From Nocardia iowensis (GTDB lineage Bacteria; Actinomycetota; Actinomycetes; Mycobacteriales; Mycobacteriaceae): a DNA stretch of 64,000 bases. The stretch is taken from positions 4,340,001-4,404,000 of the forward strand of contig NZ_CP078145.1 of assembly GCF_019222765.1 (NCBI RefSeq). Reading direction: 5' to 3'. Position 1 is the stretch's first letter. Each line of letters opens with the position of its first letter. The translations under genes were made by a program, and so were the position numbers. Under the pieces are notes generated by a model, which ran no database searches, was not told the DNA's origin, and saw only the letters and a program-made list of their open reading frames with translations. This document shows positions 1 to 8,428 of the stretch, piece after piece.

Positions 1-613
1 GGGCGCGATGCTCGGCCTTCAGTTCGCCGCACAGCGGGCACCCGAGTGGACGAGTCTGATCTGTGCCAATGGATTGGCGAGCGTGCCCCGATTCGAGAAC
101 GAGGTACGAGACTTGCTGGCGAAGTTACCCGGCAATGTGTTGGACCGAACTTACGGGCGTGAATTGAGCGGTGAGACGAACGATCCCGACTATCGGGTTG
201 CCCAAGAGGAGTACTTGCGCGCATGCATTGTGCGCACCGCGACGGTGCACCTCGATCCGGATCGCATGAGCTTGATGACATTCCGGACCATGATCGGACA
301 TGCGGACTACCACGTCACCGGAGTCCTGCACGATTGGGACATATTCGACGAGCTCGAACGGATTCGCGTTCCTACTCTGGTGCTCGGCGGAGAGTTCGAC
401 GAGTGCGTTCCCGCGCACCTCGCCGACATCGCCAGCCGAATCCCGGACTCCGACCATGTCACGCAGTCGGGCGCGGCCCACATGGGATACCTCGAGCATG
501 AGCCACTTCGCCACGAGTATATCTCGATCATTCAGGACTACATGCTTCGAATCGAAGAACGTGCGCAACCGAACGCGACGAATCTGCGCGGGCAGCTTTC
601 GATGCCGCGATGA
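1..613 (+). CDS. alpha/beta hydrolase, C-terminal part (5' end outside window)
   Basis: The frame is open from base 2. The first codons read G-A-M-L-G-L-Q-F-A, which fits the residues just after the catalytic serine of a G-x-S-x-G-A elbow, as in proline iminopeptidase-like hydrolases. The N-terminal core and nucleophile therefore lie outside the window. Later residues show a strand followed by an acid (VPTLVLGGEFDECVP) and a late His (GAAHMGYLEHEP), the usual positions of the catalytic Asp and His. It could be a proline iminopeptidase or a related hydrolase; the substrate cannot be told from this fragment. Confidence 0.75.
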   Translation, partial: GAMLGLQFAAQRAPEWTSLICANGLASVPRFENEVRDLLAKLPGNVLDRTYGRELSGETNDPDYRVAQEEYLRACIVRTATVHLDPDRMSLMTFRTMIGHADYHVTGVLHDWDIFDELERIRVPTLVLGGEFDECVPAHLADIASRIPDSDHVTQSGAAHMGYLEHEPLRHEYISIIQDYMLRIEERAQPNATNLRGQLSMPR

Positions 614-820
614 CGCTGCGCTACCAGATGCGCAACGTAGATCGTGAATCGTTCGGCAGGGCCACCAGATCCAATGTCGCGGATTGTCGACGGTTTCCAA
701 CCGGTGGGTGACCGGGGCCCGGAACCGGTGGCGTAGCGGCCCGCCTAAGAATCTCCTTAGCGATCCCTAAGACCCGCTCACTACGTTTGATGCATCCACG
801 CAACACCTGGAGTAGCGATC

Positions 821-1333
821 ATGAAGACAAAAGTATCGTCGATACACAGATTCCGCAGCGCACTGACTGGAACAATACTGGCTATCGGACTGTACGCCGC
901 CAGCTCAGGGGCGCCTGTCACCGCAGCACCCGCAACCGGCGACGGCAAATGTGAACGCGGCGAGATCTGCGTCTGGCAGAACGACGACTTCAAAGGCTGC
1001 TTCTACGATTTCGTCCCACCGAACGAGGACTCCAACTACGGAAACGGATCTCCGCGATGGAACAACTGCGACGGGACGATGGAAGACAAGATCTCCTCCT
1101 ACCGGAACAGAAGTGGCCACTGGGTTGTCTTCGGGGAAACACGCGCGAATGCTGGTCGGTGGGGGGCAGCAGGCCAGTTCCGGCACTGCGCGGCTCCTGG
1201 CGCGGAGAGCAGCAATCTCGCCAATTTTGGGGACCCACTGATGTGGAGTATTGAAAACAGAATCAGCTCACATGACACCTTCGACTGGGGGAACAATCCT
1301 CCGGACGTATGTATTTGGTGGGATCGGGACTAG
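821..1333 (+). CDS. secreted peptidase-inhibitor I36 (crystallin-like) protein
   Basis: 170 residues. A basic N-terminus and hydrophobic stretch ending near VTAAPA form a Sec signal peptide, so the product should be exported. The mature part is Cys-rich. It contains a CERGEICVWQNDDFKGCFYD block followed by a W-N-N-C segment, typical of the I36 / Streptomyces metalloproteinase-inhibitor family with a beta-gamma-crystallin-like fold. It stands alone, about 200 bases after the preceding gene and converging on a leftward gene. Protease inhibition is a family-based guess; it could equally be a structural or Ca-binding crystallin-type protein. Confidence 0.7.
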   Translation: MKTKVSSIHRFRSALTGTILAIGLYAASSGAPVTAAPATGDGKCERGEICVWQNDDFKGCFYDFVPPNEDSNYGNGSPRWNNCDGTMEDKISSYRNRSGHWVVFGETRANAGRWGAAGQFRHCAAPGAESSNLANFGDPLMWSIENRISSHDTFDWGNNPPDVCIWWDRD

Positions 1334-1402
1334 CTGACGAGCGTCGACGGCGCCACCGAAGACGAGAGAAGCAGCATGGCAACGCGGACGGGCGTTCGCG
1401 TG

Positions 1403-2077
1403 TCACACGGGCTTGCAGACGATTGCCGCGAATCCGATCTGGTTCGCGCTCAGTCTTTTTGATACCGACTTTCGGAAACTTGGCTGGAGCAGGCGGAGGA
1501 AGAAGCGTAGGGGGCCGCAGGGGAGGGCGACGTGGTTGACGAACACGTATGGGGACTCGCCGGTGGGTTGGAGCAGGGCCGAGTGGTCCACCCCGGCTTT
1601 GTGGGTGAACCAGCCGGCGATCTGTTCCCACTGGCGCAGCGCGGGTTCGGTCTCGGGCGAAGTGAAGTGGTTGAACAGGAAGGCATCTGAAGTCGCATGG
1701 TCGATGTCACCGATGCGTCTGGTGTTACGTGCTGCCATCACGAAGTCGGCGTCCAAGTGCATCAAGGCCTCGTCGGCCTCGACGGCCGGGATCGTTTCGG
1801 GTGAGGTCGTCTGGACCAGGACCAGCACGTCGAACCGCGGGTGGTTGGTTGCCGGGGGGATCAGGAGGGCCTCGTACACGGTGACCCGCACGACCTCGGA
1901 CCGTGTTTCGAGTCGCCGGGCCATGGTGGTGCAGCGCCGGAGTGCGTCGGTGCGCGACGCGCTTCTGCCTACGAAGGGTGTTCTCTGCGGCGGGTCGATG
2001 CGCATTCCGAGATAGAGGTAGCCGTAGGACGCGGGCTCGGTGAACGGGGCCGGCGGGTTGGTCGCGGTCATGACCAT
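1403..2077 (-). CDS. conserved hypothetical protein divergent from TetR
   Basis: 224 residues without signal peptide or membrane segments. I do not recognise a domain. Visible features are a basic central part (LRRCTTMARRLETRSEVVRV) and a conserved-looking C-terminus with FVNHVALPCGPLRF. It is transcribed divergently from a TetR gene 80 bases away. The shared gap holds an AATCGA/TCGATT inverted repeat, so it is probably the direct target of that regulator. Its composition hints at a small-molecule-modifying or ferredoxin-like alpha/beta protein, but no function is assigned. Confidence 0.7.
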   Translation of the reverse strand: MVMTATNPPAPFTEPASYGYLYLGMRIDPPQRTPFVGRSASRTDALRRCTTMARRLETRSEVVRVTVYEALLIPPATNHPRFDVLVLVQTTSPETIPAVEADEALMHLDADFVMAARNTRRIGDIDHATSDAFLFNHFTSPETEPALRQWEQIAGWFTHKAGVDHSALLQPTGESPYVFVNHVALPCGPLRFFLRLLQPSFRKSVSKRLSANQIGFAAIVCKPV

Positions 2078-2114
2078 CTCCTTGGTTTGTGCTTCCCCAC
2101 TATGCTAGCAATAT

Positions 2115-2130
2115 AATCGAACGATCGATT
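2115..2130. promoter_or_regulatory. candidate TetR operator
   Basis: Inverted repeat AATCGA-ACGA-TCGATT (14 of 16 positions symmetric) in the 80-base gap between the divergent hypothetical gene and the TetR gene. The AT-rich setting is unusual for this genome. Position and symmetry suit autoregulation plus control of the leftward gene. Confidence 0.55.
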
Positions 2131-2157
2131 AATTTTTGCCGCAAGTCGAAAGGCGCT

Positions 2158-2847
2158 ATGGAAGGCACCTCGGAGGGGTCGGCAGCACGGGCGCGGAAGC
2201 CAGGACGACCCCGCAAAGCCGCCGCGGGCGACACCAAACGCCTGCTGCAGCGCGCCGCGCTGCGATTGTTCGCGCACAACGGTTATGCCGGAACCTCGAT
2301 CCGGGCGATCGCGCGGGAGGTCGGGCTGAGCGAAAGCGTGCTGTACGCCCACTTCTCCAGCAAACAGGCGATCTTCGACGCAGTCCTGGCCGAGTTCGGG
2401 CCGCAAGGTGTGGCCACCATGACCGGACGGGTCGATCCGGATCTCGCCGCGACTGATCCACCGCGATACCTACGCGAGCTCGTGCTCGCCTTTCTCGACG
2501 AGTGGGACAGCGCGGACGCACGCCTGCTGATCAGCCTGATAACCAGGGACGGCCTCCTGCACGATCCCGCATTGCGGGATGCTCTCCAGGCCATGCGAGC
2601 CTCCGTCGCGCATTTGCTGGACCGGTGGATCAGCGACGGACTCATAGCGCGCAGTCTCGGCTCAGCACACGACTTGGCGCTGTGGTTCACCAGCCCGATC
2701 GGACTCGCCAGAATCCTGCACCTGCACGCCGACGCGACAGCGCAGGAGCGCAATGGCGCGCGCGATGAGATCCTCCAGCACACCGAGACTTTCATCCAGG
2801 TTGTCTTCAACTCCCGGACAAACAGCGCAGACTCCGCCAACGCGTGA
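2158..2847 (+). CDS. TetR/AcrR family transcriptional regulator
   Basis: 229 residues. After a basic AT-hook-like leader (RKPGRPRK) comes a clear helix-turn-helix at about residues 25-70 (TSIRAIAREVGLSESVLYAH, then FSSKQAIFDAVL). A ligand-binding helical domain follows. I chose the ATG at 2158 because GAAAGG lies just upstream; an earlier ATG at 2089 would run through the probable operator. The divergent gene at 1403-2077 is the likely target. The ligand is unknown. Confidence 0.88.
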   Translation: MEGTSEGSAARARKPGRPRKAAAGDTKRLLQRAALRLFAHNGYAGTSIRAIAREVGLSESVLYAHFSSKQAIFDAVLAEFGPQGVATMTGRVDPDLAATDPPRYLRELVLAFLDEWDSADARLLISLITRDGLLHDPALRDALQAMRASVAHLLDRWISDGLIARSLGSAHDLALWFTSPIGLARILHLHADATAQERNGARDEILQHTETFIQVVFNSRTNSADSANA

Positions 2848-3189
2848 GGTACCGCCCGCTTACCGGTTCCCGGCAGTGACGAAGTCCCCCAACGCGATCG
2901 CTGGATGGTTGACCGGGATCGACCTGATCGCCCTGGTTCAGGACTGGCTCTACCACCGCTTCCGAGTCCGCACCGTCTCAAATCCGGGTGCGATCCTTGG
3001 ACTGGGCGTCGTCCTCACGCGCGAGGACGCGGGCGAACATTTGCTGATGTTCGATGGGGTCATCGGGGTTGCTGGTCGCAGGTGGATCGATGAGGGTGTC
3101 GGTGGATTGTCGTCGGCGCTCAGGTCGATGGAACGCTGATCCGCTACCCTGGGCGCTGCACTGGAGATAGTCGGATGTGAGGAAGATTT
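2848..3189. other. 342-base gap, no convincing gene
   Basis: One open frame runs through here (to 3139) but starts inside the TetR gene. It has no ribosome-binding site, and its composition shows no family. I see no hairpin or repeat that explains the gap before the small frame at 3190. Confidence 0.4.
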
Positions 3190-3291
3190 ATGGGAAGCGT
3201 TGTCCTCGACGTTGTCGCGTTGCTCGCCAATCGTGCGGCGATGTTCTGGAATTGGATGGCCACCGGCTCGTCCGGGTTTCCGCCGCTGTGA
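3190..3291 (+). CDS. possible small protein, 33 residues
   Basis: ATG preceded by a good Shine-Dalgarno (GAGGAAG, 3179-3185). The frame encodes 33 residues: a hydrophobic stretch (VVLDVVALLANRAAMFWNWM) followed by a Gly/Ser/Pro tail. A strong hairpin 24 bases after the stop would terminate the message. Small amphipathic or membrane peptides of this size are common in mycolate actinomycetes. There is no homology support, so this is a candidate only. Confidence 0.4.
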   Translation: MGSVVLDVVALLANRAAMFWNWMATGSSGFPPL

Positions 3292-3314
3292 TTTCGCGAT
3301 GAACGGTTAGTCTG

Positions 3315-3345
3315 CGAACGCCCTGGTCTTCGGCCGGGGCGTTCG
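3315..3345 (+). terminator. hairpin terminator
   Basis: Twelve-base-pair stem (CGAACGCCCTGG with CCGGGGCGTTCG, one T-G pair) around a 7-base loop. It lies just after the small frame at 3190-3291. No T-run follows, as is usual in high-GC actinomycetes. Confidence 0.6.
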
Positions 3346-3448
3346 TGTATTCGTACCCGCGACTCCGGTCTTCGCCCTGCGGCGCCTGATCGCTGCCGGG
3401 TTAGGGGATTTCGCTGTCCATACCCGCGGGCAGCCGTATGTTGATCAC

Positions 3449-4009
3449 GTGAAAACTGCCGGATCCGCGTGCCGTACCCCAGGTTGGTTCGTACTCTGGA
3501 TGGGGCTCTTGACAGCCCTGCTCGTGCTGTGTTGCCTAGTCCTGTTCTGGCAGTTGGCGGCCGAAGGGGCGCTGCCCATCAAGGTGATCCTGTGGCTGGC
3601 CATCGGGGTGCTCGGCGTGGTCGCCCTGCTGTTCGGGTTACTCGGGGTGTTTCGCTATCGGGCCTTCTTCTACAGTGTCGTCGCGCCCCTTGTCATCGTC
3701 GTGTTCGGCGCGCTGGTCTGGTACGACGTTCCGGAATCCACCGGCTGGAAACTGTCTCGAGACATCCTTCAAGACCAAGCGGTTGACTGCGTGAACCCTG
3801 GCCACCGCACCCGCCTCGGCGTCTACACAATCACGTTCATCACCCGCCGGGACGGGGGTTGTTTGTTCTATACCCAAGGGGAAGAGTCGAATTCGAAGGG
3901 GTTCGCCTACTTCCCGGACGCCGCGCCACCGTATATCGGGACGCCCGCTGCGGGGATCGGGTACGAACCGTTTCATGGGAACTGGTATCGGTTCAGCGAA
4001 GAGTCTTGA
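3449..4009 (+). CDS. predicted membrane protein with extracytoplasmic C-terminal domain
   Basis: 186 residues, GTG start. Three hydrophobic helices lie at about residues 13-35, 43-66 and 70-92. A soluble domain with two Cys residues (DQAVDCVNPGHR and RDGGCLFYTQ) follows, likely joined by a disulfide if it lies outside the cell. Its strand-rich end (PPYIGTPAAGIGYEPFHGNW) is not a family I recognise. It converges on the gene at 4043 with a 33-base gap. Confidence 0.65.
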   Translation: MKTAGSACRTPGWFVLWMGLLTALLVLCCLVLFWQLAAEGALPIKVILWLAIGVLGVVALLFGLLGVFRYRAFFYSVVAPLVIVVFGALVWYDVPESTGWKLSRDILQDQAVDCVNPGHRTRLGVYTITFITRRDGGCLFYTQGEESNSKGFAYFPDAAPPYIGTPAAGIGYEPFHGNWYRFSEES

Positions 4010-4042
4010 GCGGCAGCGTGATTCGCCTTGTTACGCGGGTGA

Positions 4043-4804
4043 CTAAGTGCGATTCGAGTGTGGTGGTAGCTGGTGGTCGGGCGTTGAGTCCGGGCGGGGC
4101 TCGATCCATAGTGCTTCTGCGAGCGCGCATGGGGTGCCGTCGGGGGTGGCCAGTGCGACGCCGACGGTGTGTTTGCGGCCTTCGTGACTGATCGGCCAGG
4201 CGTAGGAAATGTAGGGGTGATCGGGCCAGACGGGGGCTAGTTGGGTAGCTGTGATGGCGGCGGTTACCGAGCCGCGGCGCATTTTGCGGAGGGCCCCGGC
4301 GGCCCAGCCGCCGGGGCAATCGAGGGCGGCCCAGACTACTTCGGGCGGGAGTTCGCCGGTGGGGGCGGCCAGGGCGGGGTCAGGGGTCCAGGCTGCGATG
4401 ACGCGGTCTCGTTCGGGGACGGCCCAGGGGAACAGGCGAAGGCCACGCCCGGGTGGGCAGGCGGATCCGCAACCGTAACAGTCATTTTCGCGGCGCTTGG
4501 TGGCTTGGGCCTCGGTGATGGCGAGGGCATCGCGCCAGGATGGGGCAGGAGGCGGAGCGATGGTTACGACCGAGGAGGAGGCTTCCACGAGAACGTTGCC
4601 ATCGAGATCGATCAGAGCGCAACCGCCGGATTCGGTGGGACGCACGGCTATCGGGGTGTCGACCGCGACCTTGCGCCGAAAGTCGACCCGCAACTCCGCG
4701 GCGGCGGATTGCGCGGCAAGGAGGCCCGCCACGTACCCGCCGAAAGCGACCCCCGGGTAACCGTGCACGTGCTCAGGCACAGTGAACGTGTCCGTCCGAA
4801 TCAT
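4043..4804 (-). CDS. hotdog-fold thioesterase-like protein
   Basis: 253 residues, soluble. The opening (HVHGYPGVAFGGYVAGLLA) resembles the hotdog central-helix region with its substrate-lining G-G-Y-V. A middle C-x2-C-x3-C cluster (NDCYGCGSACPPG) leads to a second hotdog-like half (PEVVWAALDCPGGWAAGAL). It looks like a double-hotdog acyl-CoA thioesterase or dehydratase relative. The Cys cluster is also seen in actinobacterial PaaI-like proteins. Substrate is unknown; divergent neighbour is the quinone reductase. Confidence 0.6.
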   Translation of the reverse strand: MIRTDTFTVPEHVHGYPGVAFGGYVAGLLAAQSAAAELRVDFRRKVAVDTPIAVRPTESGGCALIDLDGNVLVEASSSVVTIAPPPAPSWRDALAITEAQATKRRENDCYGCGSACPPGRGLRLFPWAVPERDRVIAAWTPDPALAAPTGELPPEVVWAALDCPGGWAAGALRKMRRGSVTAAITATQLAPVWPDHPYISYAWPISHEGRKHTVGVALATPDGTPCALAEALWIEPRPDSTPDHQLPPHSNRT

Positions 4805-5010
4805 ATGGTGCTCAACCCCTCCCGGCCCACAGCCTCAGCCGCTCCCAATCGACCATACCGACGTCGCGGTTCGGTCGAATCATGCGGCTCGGGCCATCGC
4901 TGCCACCACTCGGTCTTCTCGGACAATGCCACCCAAAAGTGCAGGTACGGGGGTGGGTTGGAATTTCGTGGAGTGGTGGGGTGTTGCGACGGGGTGTGAC
5001 GAAAGCTGGA

Positions 5011-5769
5011 ATGAACGTACTTGTTGTGTACGCGCACCCGAAGCCCGACTCACTGACCGGGGCGCTGAAAGATGTTGCCGTCGAGCAATTGCGGGCGGAT
5101 GGGCATGAGGTTCGGGTTAGCGATCTGTATGCGATGGGGTGGAAGGCGCAGGCGGATACGGACGATTTCGGGGCGGTGGATGAGTCCAATTTCATGTTGG
5201 CTTCGGGGGAGGCGTATCGAGCGGGGACGCTGAGCCCGGATATTCGTGCTGAGCAGGAGAAATTGCTCTGGGCCGACACGGTTCTGCTGCATTTTCCGCT
5301 GTGGTGGTTCGGTATGCCCGCGATCATGAAGGGGTGGGTGGATCGGGTGCTCACCTGCGGGTTTGCCTACGGGGCCGGGGGAACGGCGGTGCCGCGATAC
5401 GGTGCGGGGGTGCTGGCGGGGCGGCGGGCGATGCTGGTGGTTTCCATCGGTGGGAAGGAGTCGTCGTATTCCGATCGGGGGATCAACGGGCCGGTGGAGG
5501 ATCTGCTGTTCCCGATCCAGCACGGAATCCTGTACTACCCGGGGATGGACGTGCTGCCACCGTTCCTGGTGCACGGCACAATTCGGGTCGACTCGGACCG
5601 CTTCGACGATATCGCCGATGATCTGCGCGAGCGGCTGTCGGGCCTGGAGAAGCTCGAACCGATTCGGTACCGCCCGCAAGGCGGTGGCGATTACGACCGA
5701 AGCCTGCGATTGGCGGCTGGCCGAGAGGTGCCGGGGGCCAACGGATTCGGGCTGCACGTAGCCGGGTAA
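5011..5769 (+). CDS. NAD(P)H:quinone oxidoreductase, flavodoxin-fold
   Basis: 252 residues. It begins MNVLVVYAHPKPDSLTGAL, the FMN/FAD phosphate loop of the NQO1/MdaB/KefF family. Later comes FPLWWFGMPAIMKGWVDRVL, the flavin-contact signature of that family. I chose the ATG at 5011 since the fold starts there and AAAGCTGGA precedes it. It probably makes a two-electron reduction of quinones, protecting against redox cycling. Its stop lies 8 bases from the convergent DUF305 gene. Confidence 0.88.
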   Translation: MNVLVVYAHPKPDSLTGALKDVAVEQLRADGHEVRVSDLYAMGWKAQADTDDFGAVDESNFMLASGEAYRAGTLSPDIRAEQEKLLWADTVLLHFPLWWFGMPAIMKGWVDRVLTCGFAYGAGGTAVPRYGAGVLAGRRAMLVVSIGGKESSYSDRGINGPVEDLLFPIQHGILYYPGMDVLPPFLVHGTIRVDSDRFDDIADDLRERLSGLEKLEPIRYRPQGGGDYDRSLRLAAGREVPGANGFGLHVAG

Positions 5770-5777
5770 CCCCCGGA

Positions 5778-6437
5778 TCAGGGCAGCGGCGCGGCGCCAC
5801 GTTGGGCCAGTAGGACACCCATGAGTCCGGCTTCCTGGCCCTGCGCGTGGATCATCGAGCGCGCGGTTTCCTTGACCGGGCCGGACGGGAGGAGCTGGTC
5901 GGCGGCTTGCGCCATGGCGATCCCGCCCTGGTGATGGCGAAACATGAGCTGTAAGAACAGGGTTTCGGCGTCCCGGCCGCGTGTGGCGGCGAGGGCGTCG
6001 AGTTCGGCTATCGTCGCCATTCCCGCCATCGTGGTGCCCGAAGTCTGTTTCGGATCGGCCTGTGCGATCGGCGTCGAATGCTGATGTGGCACAGCTTCAT
6101 CGGCGTGCATCCAGGCCATCGGATGCGCTCCCACCGGCGACGCGTTGGCCAGACGTAACCACCCGAGCATGGTGCCGATCTCGAGCCGTTGGGTGTCGTC
6201 GAGCTGTTGGGTCAGGCGCAGCACGGCGGGATCGATATTGCGGTCCAGGCGCTGCACCATGATCAGCGCCTGCTGGTGATGCGCGGTCATGTCCTGCAGG
6301 AAACCGATCTCCACCGCGCTGAGAATCGGAGTGGCCGTGTGCGTTTCCGGTAGCACGAGTGGGCGCAGTGCCGCACCGAGCACCAGCAGGGCAAAGGCGA
6401 GTGAGGCGAGCGCGGCACCCCGGATCCAGCGTGGCAC
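5778..6437 (-). CDS. DUF305 family exported protein
   Basis: 219 residues with a GTG start 2 bases after the stop of the upstream LVIVD gene, so the pair is surely co-transcribed. An N-terminal hydrophobic helix (ALASLAFALLVLGAAL) anchors or exports it. Two DUF305 ferritin-like repeats follow, each with an HHQ motif (MTAHHQQALIMVQRL and MFRHHQGGIAMA). DUF305 proteins are four-helix, often metal-associated. The His/Met-rich linker (MHADEAVPHQHS) would suit copper handling, but that is inference. Confidence 0.85.
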   Translation of the reverse strand: MPRWIRGAALASLAFALLVLGAALRPLVLPETHTATPILSAVEIGFLQDMTAHHQQALIMVQRLDRNIDPAVLRLTQQLDDTQRLEIGTMLGWLRLANASPVGAHPMAWMHADEAVPHQHSTPIAQADPKQTSGTTMAGMATIAELDALAATRGRDAETLFLQLMFRHHQGGIAMAQAADQLLPSGPVKETARSMIHAQGQEAGLMGVLLAQRGAAPLP

Positions 6438-6439
6438 CG

Positions 6440-8014
6440 CTACGACCCGACGATCGATTCTTGGTCCGCCGGTGGCGAATACACGTCGTTGTCGAGCTGC
6501 AACACCATGAACCCGTTGTCGGAGCAGGTGACATACAGCTGCGAGCCACGCCATTCCGGCGGTGAGAGGCACCAGTCGGTGGAGACGTCGCCGAAGGCCA
6601 GCCTGCCGGTGCGCGGGGTGAGTGCGTCGGCCGGATTGAACTGCCCTTCCAGCACCGCGCGAATGGCGGGTGGTGTGCTCATCAGCGGCACGCCGATAAT
6701 CGAGGCGAGCGCGTGCGGCGAGTTCCACAAACTGAGGTTCTGACCGGTCCGGGCAGGTGGGTTGTAGTAGGCGATCTCATGGATATTGCGGGGGTCGCGT
6801 ACATCGAAAACCCGGATGCCAGAGGAGATCCAGCCGCACGCGAGGGCCGTCGGGTTGTCTCGGCGGTCGGCCGTGCAGTAGTGCGATTCGTAGGCGAAGG
6901 CCGAACCACCCATGGACGAACCGATATTGCTGTCGAGGTTCTGCGGCAGATTGATTTCCAGCTTGATTTTCGCGGCGACCTTCGGGTTGGTGTCGTCGGC
7001 GATGTCGATGAGTTTCACCCCGCCCGAACCACCTTCGTCGACGGTGTAGAGGTAGGGCTTGCCGTCGTAGGTCACCGGGATGCTGTGCTGGGTGGCCCAG
7101 CCGTCGGTCCAGAAGACCCGGCCGATGTGGTGCACCTGCGGGTTCGGGTCGCGGCGCTGCACCGCACTGATGTCGAGCACGGTGAAACCACCGAGCGCGG
7201 AAATGTACATCCGGTTGCCGTCGGCGCTGATGCCGAATCCGTGTGCCTCGATGCCGGTCAGGCCCTGCCAGACGACGTGCGGGTTCGCCGGATCGGAGAG
7301 GTCGACGGCGCTGACGAAGCCTGGCGCGATACCTGAGGCCCAGTAGGTGTTGCCGTCGGGGGAGAAGCCGCCCTCGTGCGTCGTAATCGGCAGTGGCATC
7401 AGCATATTCGTGCCGGGACCGGGGTTGAGCAGGCGCGGATGGGCACAGTCGGAGATGTCGTAGACCGACAGGTAGCCCACGCCGGTGCCGACCGGCACAC
7501 CGGTGCCGACGAGCAGCTTGCGTGCGGTATTGACCTTCAGGCTCTCCCAGGTGCCCGCGAGCATCGCGGGTTCGGTGAGGTTGGCCGTCGGTCGCGGATT
7601 CGCCGGATCGGAGACGTCGAGCACCTGGACGCCGCGGCCCTCGCTGATCAGGTCGCCGGGGAAGAAGGAGCCCATGTACGAGCAGTGCTCGAAGCTGGTC
7701 GAGGTGATGCCCGCGCCACGACCGGCGAAGCCGCCGACGAACGACATGTTGCAGCGGTAGCCCTGGGTGGAGCGGCCGCTGTCTCGGTCAGCGGCGGTGA
7801 CGTCGCCTTGCATGCCGTTCTCTGGCATCGAACCGGGCCCGCAGTCCGCCCGTGGGACGGCGGTGCGGCCGACGTCGAGGAATTCCTGCACGGCGTTCTG
7901 GATATCGGACTGCAGGTCGGCCGATGCGCTGCTGGGCAGCATCAACGCGGCGGCGAGGCCGACCGTAACCAGGGCCAGCGGCTTGAATCGGCGCAGGCTC
8001 GTCAGTGAGCGCAT
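6440..8014 (-). CDS. secreted LVIVD-repeat beta-propeller protein
   Basis: 524 residues. The signal peptide (KPLALVTVGLAAALMLPSSASA) is followed by about six LVIVD-type blades, for example GVQVLDVSDPANP, YLSVYDISDCAHP, VKLIDIADDTNP and IRVFDVRDPRN. These form a surface or periplasmic beta-propeller. I preferred ATG 8014 because it gives a standard signal peptide; ATG 8035 in the same frame is possible. The partner DUF305 gene follows at once. The ligand is unknown; such propellers usually bind proteins or sugars. Confidence 0.82.
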   Translation of the reverse strand: MRSLTSLRRFKPLALVTVGLAAALMLPSSASADLQSDIQNAVQEFLDVGRTAVPRADCGPGSMPENGMQGDVTAADRDSGRSTQGYRCNMSFVGGFAGRGAGITSTSFEHCSYMGSFFPGDLISEGRGVQVLDVSDPANPRPTANLTEPAMLAGTWESLKVNTARKLLVGTGVPVGTGVGYLSVYDISDCAHPRLLNPGPGTNMLMPLPITTHEGGFSPDGNTYWASGIAPGFVSAVDLSDPANPHVVWQGLTGIEAHGFGISADGNRMYISALGGFTVLDISAVQRRDPNPQVHHIGRVFWTDGWATQHSIPVTYDGKPYLYTVDEGGSGGVKLIDIADDTNPKVAAKIKLEINLPQNLDSNIGSSMGGSAFAYESHYCTADRRDNPTALACGWISSGIRVFDVRDPRNIHEIAYYNPPARTGQNLSLWNSPHALASIIGVPLMSTPPAIRAVLEGQFNPADALTPRTGRLAFGDVSTDWCLSPPEWRGSQLYVTCSDNGFMVLQLDNDVYSPPADQESIVGS

Positions 8015-8092
8015 CGTCGGAACCCCAACCTTCATCAATGAGTTGTCCGTTGTCCCGCTGCTGACTGGGACAGCAGGAGGAACTGACTGAAT

Positions 8093-8105
8093 GGTAGGTA
8101 CTACC
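8093..8105. promoter_or_regulatory. palindrome upstream of LVIVD gene
   Basis: Perfect inverted repeat GGTAG-GTA-CTACC about 60-90 bases upstream of the LVIVD/DUF305 start. Position suits an operator; no regulator is encoded next to it. Confidence 0.35.
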
Positions 8106-8199
8106 GTTAACTTATGCGGGCGCTTTCGATGAAATGCCGTGACGCGGTGCCGCCGACCGTCCGTCGCGGCAGGTCGATCGGCCAGGCTGGACACTGTTT

Positions 8200-8241
8200 T
8201 TGCAAGCCGGACACCCAGTACAGAGGGTGTGCGGCTTGCAA
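8200..8241. terminator. long hairpin between two leftward genes
   Basis: Arms TTGCAAGCCG-g-ACACCC and GGGTGT-g-CGGCTTGCAA pair over 16 base pairs with one central mismatch and an 8-base loop. It lies about 190 bases past the stop of the gene at 8429-9373 and before the LVIVD gene. Probably it ends the upstream transcript, though no U-run follows on the minus strand. The rest of 8107-8428 shows no gene. Confidence 0.5.
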
Positions 8242-8428
8242 GAACGGGTGTGTGGTGCGGTGGGCTGGGGGACGGGGGAGGGTATCCGTGCGGACGGCTT
8301 TCACGGGTCGTCGGCGGTCGTCACCGTGGTGACCACATGACCCTCCCTGCACGAGCCACGGCCGCGATCGAGCACTGCCAACAGGGCCCAACGTGAGCGG
8401 AAGGTGTGGCCGGGGGTGGTGCGAGGCT

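Noticed and set aside
2753..3139. Open frame downstream of the TetR gene
   Set aside because: It begins inside the TetR gene, has no ribosome-binding site and shows no family features.
8107..8391. Small leftward frame between the glycosylase-like and LVIVD genes
   Set aside because: It runs across the strong hairpin and has no ribosome-binding site or sensible composition.
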